A DNA stretch of 64,000 nt from Burkholderia sp. IMCC1007 (GTDB lineage: Bacteria; Pseudomonadota; Gammaproteobacteria; Burkholderiales; Burkholderiaceae): assembly GCF_027257875.1 (NCBI RefSeq), contig NZ_JAPVQY010000034.1, forward strand, positions 22,021-86,020. Direction: 5' to 3'. This document shows positions 6,971-15,503 of this stretch, piece by piece. How positions within the stretch are numbered: the first letter of the stretch is position 1; each line of letters opens with the position of its first letter. Below the pieces are notes generated by a model. It had not been told where the DNA came from. It saw only the letters and a program-made list of their open reading frames with translations, and made no database searches. Both the position numbers and the translations under genes were made by a program.

Positions 6971-8272
6971 ATGTCCCAGCAACGTTCCATCACGACCGCC
7001 GCCCTGCGCCCATGGCGCGTGCCGCTCACCGCCTTCGCCGCAGCCTGCCTGCTGGCCGCCTGCGGCGGCGGCGGCGTCAGCTCGCCGCCGACGAGCAGCA
7101 ACGGCGGCAGTTCCAGCGGCACGAGCGGCACCAGCGGCACCAGCGGAACGAGCGGCACCAGCGGCTCGCCGGCGGGTACCCAAGGCGTCGTCACCACGAC
7201 CGGCCAGACTGCTACCGACCTGGGCAGCACGATCGGCAACATCAGCCTGCCGGGCCTCGGCGACGGCGTAACGAAGGGTGTCGGCAGCACCGTGTCCGGT
7301 ACCGGCACGATCGTCGGCGCAGCCGCCGATGCCGTGAGCAACGGCCTGGGACAAATCGGCACGACGCAGGATCCGGTCGGCACGACCGTCGCCGGCCTCG
7401 GCAATGTGCTCGGTGCGACGGGAAACACCGTGTCCGGGCTGAGCCAGACGGTGAAGGCGCTGGGCACGGGTCAGCTGTCGCCGCTGGCCCCCGTCACGAC
7501 GCCGCTCGGCACGGTGCTCGACACGGTCGCCAACGGCCTGGCGGCCGGCGGCACGACGATCGGCTCGACGTTGTCGTCGGGCGCCGTGCAGCAGGTCACG
7601 CAACCGCTCAGCTCGGCCATCACGCCGCTGGTGATCACCGCGGGCCAGGCCACGCAGCAGGCCGGCACCACCACGGGCCTCGGACAGCCGGTGTCGGGCC
7701 TGCTCGGCCAGGTCGGCGGCGCAATCAGTTCGGCAGGCCAGCAGGTCGCCGGCACGTCGAATCAACCGCTCGTGGGCGACGTCGGCCAGCTCGTCACCGT
7801 GGTCGGCAATACCGTGACCAACGCCGGCGGCCTCGTGAACCCGAACGGCCCGAACGGCGCAGCACCGATCCCCGGCCTGCTCACGAGCCTCGTCGGCGGC
7901 TCGTCGGCGAACGTCCAGAACGGCACGGCATCGGGTTCCAGCTCGACGAACCCGCTCGGCGGCCTGCTGTCGGGGCTCGGTTCGACGCCGCTCGGTTCGC
8001 TCACGGGTGCGGTCGGCGGCGCAACGGGCGGCTCGGGCGGCAGCAGCCCGCTCGCGCCGGTGACGAACCTCGTGTCGACCGTCACGGGCACCCTCGGCGG
8101 CGCAACGGGCGGCACCGGCGGTGCAAACCCTCTCGCGCCCGTCACCGGTTTGCTGAATACTGTCACCGGATCAGCAGGCAGCGTGACGGGTTCGGCATCG
8201 TCGGGCGGTGCGGCGGGCCTCCTGGCACCGGTAACGGGGTTGCTGGGCACGGTGGGTAGCGTCGGCAAGTAA
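6971..8272 (+). CDS. Gly/Thr/Ser-repeat 'collagen-like' lipoprotein 2
   Basis: 433 residues, paralogue of the preceding protein, 40 bp downstream with its own GAGGAG ribosome-binding site. Lipobox LAAC with Cys31. The linker after the anchor contains a run of GTS triplets (residues ~49-64), here with true period three. The central domain parallels lipoprotein 1 in order (NGLGQIGTTQDPVGTTVA, LSPLAPVT, QQVTQPLSSAITPL, TTGLGQPVSGLLG). The C-terminus ends in about three diverged PLAPVTGL-type repeats. Likely co-transcribed with lipoprotein 1; possible partner or variant surface subunit. Function unknown. Confidence 0.85.
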   Translation: MSQQRSITTAALRPWRVPLTAFAAACLLAACGGGGVSSPPTSSNGGSSSGTSGTSGTSGTSGTSGSPAGTQGVVTTTGQTATDLGSTIGNISLPGLGDGVTKGVGSTVSGTGTIVGAAADAVSNGLGQIGTTQDPVGTTVAGLGNVLGATGNTVSGLSQTVKALGTGQLSPLAPVTTPLGTVLDTVANGLAAGGTTIGSTLSSGAVQQVTQPLSSAITPLVITAGQATQQAGTTTGLGQPVSGLLGQVGGAISSAGQQVAGTSNQPLVGDVGQLVTVVGNTVTNAGGLVNPNGPNGAAPIPGLLTSLVGGSSANVQNGTASGSSSTNPLGGLLSGLGSTPLGSLTGAVGGATGGSGGSSPLAPVTNLVSTVTGTLGGATGGTGGANPLAPVTGLLNTVTGSAGSVTGSASSGGAAGLLAPVTGLLGTVGSVGK

Positions 8273-8415
8273 GGAGGACGGTCGCGCCCTTGCAGCCGGA
8301 GCAGGAGGCGCGGCCGTACAAACACAACCGGCAATGCGGCACGCGGCGCGCGACACCAGATGTCGCGCGCCCGCATTACAAAGAAGATGCCAAGCAAGGC
8401 CTACGAGGAAGAACA

Positions 8416-10101
8416 ATGAAATCCAGACTGGACAGATGGATGATGCTGCTCGCCATCGCGGCGACAGGCACGGCACAGGCGCAAACGCGCGCGGCGGGCA
8501 ACCCGCTCGACTCCCTTCCCCAGATCAACGCACCGAAGCAAGGCCCGAGCGTCACCGTCCAGGTCGCGCCGCAGGCACCGCAGCTTCAGGAATTGCTGTC
8601 GCGCCACCTGACGCCCAAGACGTTCCAGGTCGAAGGCGTGAAATCGATACCGTTCGACGAGATCTCACGTCGCTTCACGCCGCTCGTCGGCAAGGACATC
8701 ACGATCGGCGAACTGATCGAAACGGCCAACGGCGTGACCAGGCTGTACCAGGATCGCGGCTATGCGTTGTCGTTCGCATTCATTCCCGCACAGACGTTCG
8801 AGAACGGCGTCGTGCGCGTGACGGTCGTCGAAGGCTACGTGTCGGACGTCAAGGTCACCGGCAAGCCCGGCGCGATGGAATCGAAGATTCGCGCGATCGC
8901 CGCGCACATTACGGCGGACCGCCCGCTGCGCCGTGCGACGTTCGAACGCTACGTGAACACGTTCGGCCTGCTGCCTGGCGTCACGGTGAAGGCCAACGTG
9001 CCGCCGCCGCAGACGACCGATGGCGCGACGACGCTCGAGCTCGCGGTCGATCGCAAGCCATTCAACGTCAGCACCGGCATCGATTTCAATCACCCGGGTG
9101 TCCAGGGCCTCATCACCGCAACCGAAAACGGCCTGACTTCGTTCGGCGAGCAGTTGAGCATTTCCGCGCTGGCGCCGCCCGGACGCGACAAGCAGACCTA
9201 CTTCGCGTTCAGCGGCTCGGTGCCGGTCGGCAGCAACGGGCTGATCACGCGCCTCGATGCAAGCACGTACCGCGGCAAGCCGACCGACAACCCGGGCCTG
9301 CCGTCGACCGTCGAGCGCATCGTCAAGAGCGAGAAGCTCGGTCTTTCGGCCTCCTATCCGATCCTGCTGAACAACCAGCGCAGCCTGCTCGGCACCGTGT
9401 CGGGCTACGCTGCGCACAACGAAGACCGCTACCAGAACCAGGTCAACGGCAACGTGCTCGACAACCGCTCGCAGGTTCGCGTGATGCAGTTGCAACTCGA
9501 CTACACGAGTGTCGAACCGAAGCAGGTGCGCAAGCTGAGCGTCAACGTCGCCAAGGCATTCGACATCCTCGGCGCATCGAAATCGCAGACCGGCCTGGTC
9601 GACGGCGTGCCGATCACGTACGCAGACCCGACTTCGCTGACCTTCGTGCGTACCGGCGCGACCTTCACGCAGACCAACGAATGGCCGTTCAAGATCGGCA
9701 CGTCGGTCTCGCTGACGGGCCAGTACAGCCCCGATTCGCTGCCGACGTCGGAACAGATCTCGTTCGGCTCGACGCGCTACGCGCTCGGCTATCAGCCCGG
9801 TGAAACGTCGGGCGACTCGGGCTGGGGGATGTCGCTGGAGGTGAACCGCGGCTTCACGCCGGGCTGGACGTACCTGAAGTCCATCACGCCATACATCGCG
9901 TACGACATGGCGCGTGTGTACCTGCATACCGGCACGCCGTCGCCGAGCCGCCTGTCGTCGGTCGGTATCGGCGTGAGATTGACCGACAGCCGGTACTACA
10001 GCCTCGACCTGAACATCGCGAAGCCGGTCGGCGATGCGCCTGTCGAAAGCGCATCGCGCAGCCCGCGCGTGAATGCGGCGTTCTCGTACCAGCTCAACTG
10101 A
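8416..10101 (+). CDS. TpsB/FhaC-family (ShlB-type) outer-membrane transporter
   Basis: 561 residues from the ATG at 8416, which has a GAGGAAG ribosome-binding site and yields a signal peptide ending AQA (residue 22). A POTRA_2 domain follows (residues ~70-150; RVTVVEGYVSDVKV is its typical end), then a long C-terminal beta-barrel of the Omp85/TpsB type with an L6-like segment FGSTRYALGYQPGE (~450-463). These proteins export TpsA exoproteins in two-partner secretion. No TpsA gene lies nearby; instead two repeat lipoproteins precede it on the same strand, so they are candidate substrates (inference). The protein ends in Asn rather than the terminal aromatic residue common in barrels. Confidence 0.88.
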   Translation: MKSRLDRWMMLLAIAATGTAQAQTRAAGNPLDSLPQINAPKQGPSVTVQVAPQAPQLQELLSRHLTPKTFQVEGVKSIPFDEISRRFTPLVGKDITIGELIETANGVTRLYQDRGYALSFAFIPAQTFENGVVRVTVVEGYVSDVKVTGKPGAMESKIRAIAAHITADRPLRRATFERYVNTFGLLPGVTVKANVPPPQTTDGATTLELAVDRKPFNVSTGIDFNHPGVQGLITATENGLTSFGEQLSISALAPPGRDKQTYFAFSGSVPVGSNGLITRLDASTYRGKPTDNPGLPSTVERIVKSEKLGLSASYPILLNNQRSLLGTVSGYAAHNEDRYQNQVNGNVLDNRSQVRVMQLQLDYTSVEPKQVRKLSVNVAKAFDILGASKSQTGLVDGVPITYADPTSLTFVRTGATFTQTNEWPFKIGTSVSLTGQYSPDSLPTSEQISFGSTRYALGYQPGETSGDSGWGMSLEVNRGFTPGWTYLKSITPYIAYDMARVYLHTGTPSPSRLSSVGIGVRLTDSRYYSLDLNIAKPVGDAPVESASRSPRVNAAFSYQLN

Positions 10102-10267
10102 TCGGGCACCGAACAGTCCGCATCCCGCGGACCGTTTGGATTAGAGCCCCCTCTATCAAACGCAGCGCGTGGTTTCACGTATTCTGGCAAAGCTCGCAAC
10201 ATGCCACCGCCCCATGCAGACGGTCGTGCGGGCGAATCGAACACGACGTGAAACAAGGAGGAAGACA

Positions 10268-10729
10268 ATGATTCAAATGACCCGCCCCGTGCGCGCATTG
10301 GCAATTGCCGGCGCACTGATTGCCTGTGCCGCTCCGTCGTTCGCGCAAGCCGACAGCCCGATCGGCATGTGGCAGACGATCGACGACAACACCCATCAGC
10401 CGAAGGCACTCGTGCAGATCGCCGACGACGGCGACGGTTCGCTGTCGGGCAAGGTCGTCAAAGGCCTCGGCCCGAACGACACGCCCGATCGCCGCTGCAC
10501 CGCATGCACGGACGAGCGCAAGGATCAGCTCATCAAGGGCATGACGATCATCAAGGCGATGAAGAAGGACGGCGACCAGTGGGATGGCGGCAACATTCTC
10601 GATCCGGAGAACGGGAAAGTCTACAAGTGCAAGATGACGCTGGAAGACGGCGGCCAGAAGCTCGTCGTACGCGGCTACATCGGCGTTTCGCTGCTCGGCC
10701 GCTCGCAGACGTGGGTTCGCGCACAATAA
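10268..10729 (+). CDS. DUF2147 exported protein
   Basis: 153 residues from the ATG at 10268, preceded by a strong AAGGAGG ribosome-binding site. Signal peptide ends FAQA; the mature part begins with the DUF2147 signature (SPIGMWQTIDD) and contains TDERKDQLIKGMTIIKAMKKD, GGNILDPENGKVYKCKM and a C-terminal RGYIG. Small lipocalin-like beta-barrels of this family sit in the periplasm or are secreted; their role is unknown. A CxxC pair (CTAC) lies near residue 78. It ends the plus-strand cassette, followed by a terminator; the 166-bp gap before it may hold its own promoter. Confidence 0.85.
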   Translation: MIQMTRPVRALAIAGALIACAAPSFAQADSPIGMWQTIDDNTHQPKALVQIADDGDGSLSGKVVKGLGPNDTPDRRCTACTDERKDQLIKGMTIIKAMKKDGDQWDGGNILDPENGKVYKCKMTLEDGGQKLVVRGYIGVSLLGRSQTWVRAQ

Positions 10730-10759
10730 CGCCTCGCACGCAACGCGCGCGATGCTGAG

Positions 10760-10796
10760 AAATCGGCCTGCGACGATGTCGTCAGGCCGATTTTGT
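10760..10796 (+). terminator. Intrinsic terminator after the DUF2147 gene
   Basis: Stem AATCGGCCTG / CAGGCCGATT with a 12-nt loop followed by TTTTG; 30 bp after the stop codon. Confidence 0.85.
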
Positions 10797-10828
10797 TTCG
10801 GCGTGCATGGCAATGAAGCGCGCCGTGA

Positions 10829-11236
10829 TCACGCCGCGTGCTCCAACGGGTTCGACGCATAGCTGCCCGGCGCACGATAGGTCGGTGCTGCGCTACGCGC
10901 CTGCGCCGCTTTCGACTGCGCGTGCTTGCGCATTCGTGTGGACAACTCGTTGCAAAGATTCACGCCTGCGTCGCCGTACAGCGCGTGCATCACCTGCATC
11001 AGCGTGCCCGTGTCGTGCCACGCCTTGAAGCGGCGATGGCAGGTCTGGTACGACGGGTAGCGACGCGGCATGGCAGACCATGTCGCGCCGCTGTATATCA
11101 CCCAGAGCACGCCATTCAGCACAGCCCGCGTATTGGCCAGCGGCCGGCCGCGCAATTCGGTGCGCGGCTGCATTTCGGGCAAAAGCGGCACGACGCGGCG
11201 CCATTCATGATCGGTCAGATCGCGATACGGTGTCAT
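10829..11236 (-). CDS. Stand-alone IS5/IS4-type transposase N-terminal (DUF4096) protein
   Basis: 135 residues from the ATG at 11236 (GGAGAT ribosome-binding site). The first ~90 residues match the helix-turn-helix-like DUF4096 region of IS5-family transposases: DLTDHEWRRVVPLLPE, RGRPLANTRAVLNGVLWVI, GATWSAMPRRYPSYQTCHRRFKAW. The DDE catalytic domain is absent, replaced by a short basic tail (MRKHAQSKAAQARS). No terminal inverted repeats or target duplications are evident around it. Either an IS remnant or a domesticated DNA-binding protein; a second protein of this type lies at 38336. Confidence 0.75.
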   Translation of the reverse strand: MTPYRDLTDHEWRRVVPLLPEMQPRTELRGRPLANTRAVLNGVLWVIYSGATWSAMPRRYPSYQTCHRRFKAWHDTGTLMQVMHALYGDAGVNLCNELSTRMRKHAQSKAAQARSAAPTYRAPGSYASNPLEHAA

Positions 11237-11380
11237 GGGTATCTCCAGCCTTAGGAACCATGGCACAACGATATCGGCTGACCTCACCGACGAATATAAG
11301 ACAAGTCCGAAAATACCCCGAGATCAGCAGAATCTGACCGGAATTGCTGTTTGAAGCGCGTCAAATGCCGAAGGCGGCGC

Positions 11381-12478
11381 TCAGGTCAGCGACGTATCGA
11401 CGATGCGACGCGGCGTTTCGATGTACTCCTTCGACTGCATTTCGACGATCCGCGATACCGTGCGCGCGAACTCGTTCGCCATCGGACCTTCGACATACAG
11501 CTGTTCCGCCGGCACCGCCGCGGACATCAGCAGCTTGACCTTGTGGTCGTACAGCACGTCGATGAGCCACGTGAAGCGGCGTGCCTCGGACGCCATCCGC
11601 GGCGACATCTGCGGCACCTCGGACAGCACGATCGCATGGAAGCGGCTGGCGAGTTCCAGATAGTCGTTCTGCGAACGCGGGCCGCCGCACAGCGTCGCGA
11701 AGTCGAACCACACGACGCCGTCGGCCTTGCGCAACGCCTTCAGCTCGCGCTTCTCGATATGCAGGATCGGGCTTTCGTCCGGTACCGCGGCCAGCTGCGC
11801 GAACGCATGGCGCAGCTCGCGATCGGCGTCCGCGCCGAGCGGCGTGTGATACATCTTCACCTGCGCGAGCGTGCGCTGACGATAGTCGACGCCCGCGTCG
11901 ACGTTCCGTACGTCGAGCTTGTCCTTGATCAGCGCGATGGCCGGCAGCATGCGATCGCGATGCAGGCCATCCGGATACAGATCGTCGGGATCGTAGTTGG
12001 ACGTCATCACGAACTGCACGCCGTTGTTGAACAGGCGATCGAGCAGGCGGTACAGGATCATCGCGTCCGCGATGTCCGACACGTGGAACTCGTCGAAGCA
12101 GATCAGCCGGTAACGCTTCGCGATGCGCCGCGCGAGTTCGTCGAGCGGATCGGCCTGCCCTTTCAGCTCCTCGAGTTCGCGGTGCACTTCGCGCATGAAT
12201 TCGTGGAAATGCAGGCGCGTCTTGCGCTGCACGGGCACCACCGCGTAGAAGCTGTCCATCAGGAAGCTCTTGCCGCGGCCGACGCCGCCCCACATGTAGA
12301 CGCCGCGCGGCGGCTCCGGATGGTTGATGAGCTTCTTGAACGCATTCGAGCGACGCGCCTTGTACGCGACCCACTCGTCGAAGCATTGCTGCAGACGATC
12401 GACCGCCGCACGCTGGGCGGGATCGGACTGATAGCCGCGCGTGGTCAATTCGCGCGTGTAGTATTCGGTGACGTTCAT
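11381..12478 (-). CDS. zapE: AFG1-family ATPase, cell division protein ZapE
   Basis: 365 residues, AFG1/ZapE P-loop ATPase. Walker A GGVGRGKS (residues 64-71), Walker B LICFDEFHVSD (~135), and family motifs YMWGGVGRGKSFLMDSFY and TSNYDPDDLYPDGL. In E. coli ZapE binds FtsZ at the division ring under stress. It follows lpd on the same strand, but a terminator separates them, so its promoter is probably in the 100-bp gap or inside the preceding gene. Confidence 0.93.
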   Translation of the reverse strand: MNVTEYYTRELTTRGYQSDPAQRAAVDRLQQCFDEWVAYKARRSNAFKKLINHPEPPRGVYMWGGVGRGKSFLMDSFYAVVPVQRKTRLHFHEFMREVHRELEELKGQADPLDELARRIAKRYRLICFDEFHVSDIADAMILYRLLDRLFNNGVQFVMTSNYDPDDLYPDGLHRDRMLPAIALIKDKLDVRNVDAGVDYRQRTLAQVKMYHTPLGADADRELRHAFAQLAAVPDESPILHIEKRELKALRKADGVVWFDFATLCGGPRSQNDYLELASRFHAIVLSEVPQMSPRMASEARRFTWLIDVLYDHKVKLLMSAAVPAEQLYVEGPMANEFARTVSRIVEMQSKEYIETPRRIVDTSLT

Positions 12479-12484
12479 CAGGGC

Positions 12485-12528
12485 AAACCGGAAAAAACAA
12501 AGGCGAGCGGGAAAAACCCGCCCGCCTT
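12485..12528 (-). terminator. Intrinsic terminator after lpd
   Basis: On the minus strand a GC-rich stem (AAGGCGGGCGGG / CCCGCTCGCCTT) is followed by a T-rich tract (TTTGTTTTTT). It closes the 2-oxoglutarate dehydrogenase operon. Confidence 0.8.
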
Positions 12529-12578
12529 CGTCATGAGACGGCTGCGCCGGCGAAAAGCCGGCCGGCGCTATACCGCGC

Positions 12579-14009
12579 TCAGCTGTTCAGCGAGCGCTTG
12601 TCGACGGCGAGCGCCGCTTCGCGCATCACTTCCGACATCGACGGGTGCGGATGGCAGATGCGGGCGATGTCTTCCGACGCCGCCTTGAATTCCATCGCCA
12701 CCACGGCTTCCGCGATCAGGTCCGACGCGTTCGCGGCGATCACGTGCACGCCGAGCAGTTCGTCCGTCTTCGCGTCAGCGATCATCTTCACGAAGCCGTC
12801 CGGCGCGTTCATGCCGAGCGCACGGCCGTTGATCGAGAACGGGAACTTGCCCGACTTGATCTCGCGGCCTTCGGCCTTCAGCTGCTGTTCCGTCTTGCCG
12901 ACCCATGCGATTTCCGGGTACGTGTAAATCACCCACGGAATGCAGTTGTAGTCGATGTGCGGCTTCTGGCCGTCGATCACTTCCGCGACCAGCACGCCTT
13001 CGTCTTCCGCCTTGTGCGCGAGCATCGGGCCACGCACCACGTCGCCGATCGCGTACACGTTCGGCACGGCCGTACGGCAGTGGTCGTCCACGTCGATGAA
13101 GCCGCGCTCGTTCGCCTTCAGGCCGATCGCCTCGAGGCCGAGGTTGTCGGTGTTCGGCACGCGGCCGACCGACACGATCAGGCGGTCGGCGTCGAGCGTC
13201 TGCGCGTTGCCGTCCTTGTCCGTGTAGGCGATCGACACGCCGTCGGCGGTCGTCTTCACGTCGCCGATCTTCACGCCGAGATGGATGTCGAGGCCCTGCT
13301 TCTTGAACAGCTTCGCCGCTTCCTTGGCGAGCGCTTCGTCGGCTGCGCCGAGGAACGCCGGCAGCGCTTCGAGCACCGTCACTTCGGCACCCAGGCGACG
13401 CCACACCGAGCCGAGCTCGAGGCCGATCACGCCTGCGCCGATCACGGCGAGCTTCTTCGGCACCGCGTCGAACGTCAGTGCGCCTTCGTTGTCCGACACG
13501 ATCTTGTTGTCGACCGGGACGTTCGGCAGGTGACGCGCCTTCGAACCCGTCGCGATGATCACGTTCTTCGCGGTGACGACTTCGGTTTCACCCTCGCCGC
13601 TCACTTCGATCTGCACGCCGGCGTCGGTCTTGCCGGTGAACTTGCCATGGCCCTTCAGCCAGGTGATCTTGTTCTTCTTGAACAGGAACTCGATCCCGCT
13701 CGTCATCTTCTCGACGATCGCGTCCTTGCGGCCGAGCATCTTCGCGACGTCGATCTTCACGCCGTCGACGGTGATGCCGTGGTCGGCCAGGTGATGCGAC
13801 GTGTTCTCGAACTCTTCCGACGATGCGAGCAGCGCCTTCGACGGGATGCAGCCGACGTTCAGGCACGTACCGCCGAGCTTCAGCGCGCCGGCCGGGTTCT
13901 TCCACTTCTCGATACAGGCAACCGTCTTGCCGAGCTGCGCGGCGCGAATCGCGGCGATGTAGCCGCCGGGGCCGGCGCCGATCACGACGACGTCAAATTC
14001 CTTGGACAT
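12579..14009 (-). CDS. lpdA: Dihydrolipoyl dehydrogenase (E3 of 2-oxoglutarate dehydrogenase)
   Basis: 476 residues. FAD-binding GxGxxG at the N-terminus (VVIGAGPGGYIAA, residues 8-20), redox disulfide GGTCLNVGCIPSK (C49, C54), NAD-binding VIGAGVIGLELG and the C-terminal dimerisation region with ICHPHPSMSEV carrying the catalytic His-Glu pair. It reoxidises the lipoyl group of E2, producing NADH. Start at 14009 has an AAAGGAT ribosome-binding site; the longer frame to 14048 has no function visible. Third gene after sucA and odhB. Confidence 0.96.
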   Translation of the reverse strand: MSKEFDVVVIGAGPGGYIAAIRAAQLGKTVACIEKWKNPAGALKLGGTCLNVGCIPSKALLASSEEFENTSHHLADHGITVDGVKIDVAKMLGRKDAIVEKMTSGIEFLFKKNKITWLKGHGKFTGKTDAGVQIEVSGEGETEVVTAKNVIIATGSKARHLPNVPVDNKIVSDNEGALTFDAVPKKLAVIGAGVIGLELGSVWRRLGAEVTVLEALPAFLGAADEALAKEAAKLFKKQGLDIHLGVKIGDVKTTADGVSIAYTDKDGNAQTLDADRLIVSVGRVPNTDNLGLEAIGLKANERGFIDVDDHCRTAVPNVYAIGDVVRGPMLAHKAEDEGVLVAEVIDGQKPHIDYNCIPWVIYTYPEIAWVGKTEQQLKAEGREIKSGKFPFSINGRALGMNAPDGFVKMIADAKTDELLGVHVIAANASDLIAEAVVAMEFKAASEDIARICHPHPSMSEVMREAALAVDKRSLNS

Positions 14010-14090
14010 GACTATCCTTTCTACTTGTGCGTCCGCACGCGCGCGCATGTGCGCGAGCGTGCGGAACGGGTCAATGCAGTGAGACTCGGC

Positions 14091-15368
14091 TTACAGGTCG
14101 AGCAGCAGGCGTGCCGGATCTTCCAGCGCATCCTTCATCGCGACGAGCGACAGGACCGCTTCGCGGCCGTCGATGATGCGGTGGTCGTACGACAGCGCCA
14201 GGTAGTTGATCGGGCGGATCACGATCTGGCCGTTTTCGACAACCGGACGCTCCTTCGTCGCGTGCACGCCGAGGATTGCCGATTGCGGCGGGTTGATGAT
14301 CGGGGTCGACAGCATCGAGCCGAACACGCCGCCGTTCGAGATCGAGAACGTACCGCCGGTCATTTCTTCGATCGACAGCTTGCCGTCCTTCGCCTTCTGG
14401 CCGAATTCGGCGATCTTCTTCTCGATTTCAGCGAGGCTCAGCTGATCCGCGTTGCGCAGGATCGGCACGACGAGGCCGCGCGGCGAACCGACCGCGATAC
14501 CGATGTCGAAGTAGCCGTGGTAGACGATGTCGTTACCGTCGATCGACGCATTCACGAGCGGGAACTTCTTCAGCGCGTGCACGGCGGCCTTCACGAAGAA
14601 CGACATGAAGCCGAGCTTCACGCCGTGTTCCTTCTCGAACTTGTCCTTGTACTTGTTGCGCAGCTCCATGACCGGAGCCATGTTCACTTCGTTGAACGTC
14701 GTCAGGATCGCGTTGGTCTGCTGCGATTCGAGCAGACGCTCGGCGATACGCGCACGCAGGCGCGACATCGGCACGCGCTGTTCCGGACGGTCGTTCAGCC
14801 ACGTCGTCGCCGACGCCGGCACCTTCACTTCCGGCAGCGACGGCTTCGCCGCGGCGGTCTTCGCCGGTGCGGCGGCCGGCGCAGCCTTCGGTGCGCTGCC
14901 TGCTGCCAGCGCGTCGCCCTTCGTGACGCGGCCGTCGCGGCCCGAACCTGCGACGTCGCCTGCCGACAGGCCCTTCTCGGCCAGCAGCTTCGCTGCGGCC
15001 GGCGATGCGGCAGCCGAGCTCGATGCGGTTGCGGCAGCCGGCTGGGCTGCCGGTGCGGCTGCAGCAGGCGCTGCCGCCGGCTTGACTTCGGCGGCGCCTG
15101 CCGCTGCTTCGGCAGCACCTGCCTTCGCTTCGGTGTCGATCGTCGCGATGATCTGATCGGCAACGACGGTGTCACCGTCGTTCTGCAGCACTTGCGTGAG
15201 CACGCCCGCTGCCGGTGCCGGCACTTCGAGCACGACCTTGTCGGTCTCGAGCTCGATCAGGATTTCGTCCTGCGCGACTGCTTCGCCCGGCTTCTTCTTC
15301 CACTGCAGCATGGTGGCTTCCGACACCGACTCCGAAAGCTGGGGGACTTTGACTTCTACGATAGCCAT
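14091..15368 (-). CDS. odhB: Dihydrolipoyl succinyltransferase, E2 of 2-oxoglutarate dehydrogenase
   Basis: 425 residues: N-terminal lipoyl domain with the lipoylated lysine in ELETDKVVLEV (K44), an Ala/Pro-rich linker, a peripheral-subunit-binding domain (SPAAAKLLAEKGLSAGDVAG), a second linker, and the catalytic acyltransferase domain ending in ALSYDHRIIDGREAV with the HxxxDG motif. Transfers succinyl groups to CoA in the TCA cycle. The start at 15368 gives the canonical MAIVEVKVPQLSES; the longer frame is unsupported. Located 135 bp after sucA. Confidence 0.96.
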   Translation of the reverse strand: MAIVEVKVPQLSESVSEATMLQWKKKPGEAVAQDEILIELETDKVVLEVPAPAAGVLTQVLQNDGDTVVADQIIATIDTEAKAGAAEAAAGAAEVKPAAAPAAAAPAAQPAAATASSSAAASPAAAKLLAEKGLSAGDVAGSGRDGRVTKGDALAAGSAPKAAPAAAPAKTAAAKPSLPEVKVPASATTWLNDRPEQRVPMSRLRARIAERLLESQQTNAILTTFNEVNMAPVMELRNKYKDKFEKEHGVKLGFMSFFVKAAVHALKKFPLVNASIDGNDIVYHGYFDIGIAVGSPRGLVVPILRNADQLSLAEIEKKIAEFGQKAKDGKLSIEEMTGGTFSISNGGVFGSMLSTPIINPPQSAILGVHATKERPVVENGQIVIRPINYLALSYDHRIIDGREAVLSLVAMKDALEDPARLLLDL

Positions 15369-15503
15369 GTGATTTTCCTGGATGCTTAATCTGGGGTGTG
15401 ACGAGGTTCGTGCGATTCCTTCGGCCGGTGCGGCGCGCGACGCGCCCGGCGGGCCCAAAGGGACGGGAAAGCGCCGTGCGCCTTCCCGTTTCGCTTCCGT
15501 CGG

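Noticed and set aside
10829..11236. Complete insertion sequence
   Set aside because: No DDE domain, no flanking inverted repeats or target duplications could be found.
12645..15389. 914-codon plus-strand frame across lpd and odhB
   Set aside because: His/Arg/Asp-rich antisense shadow crossing two certain genes; no family motifs.
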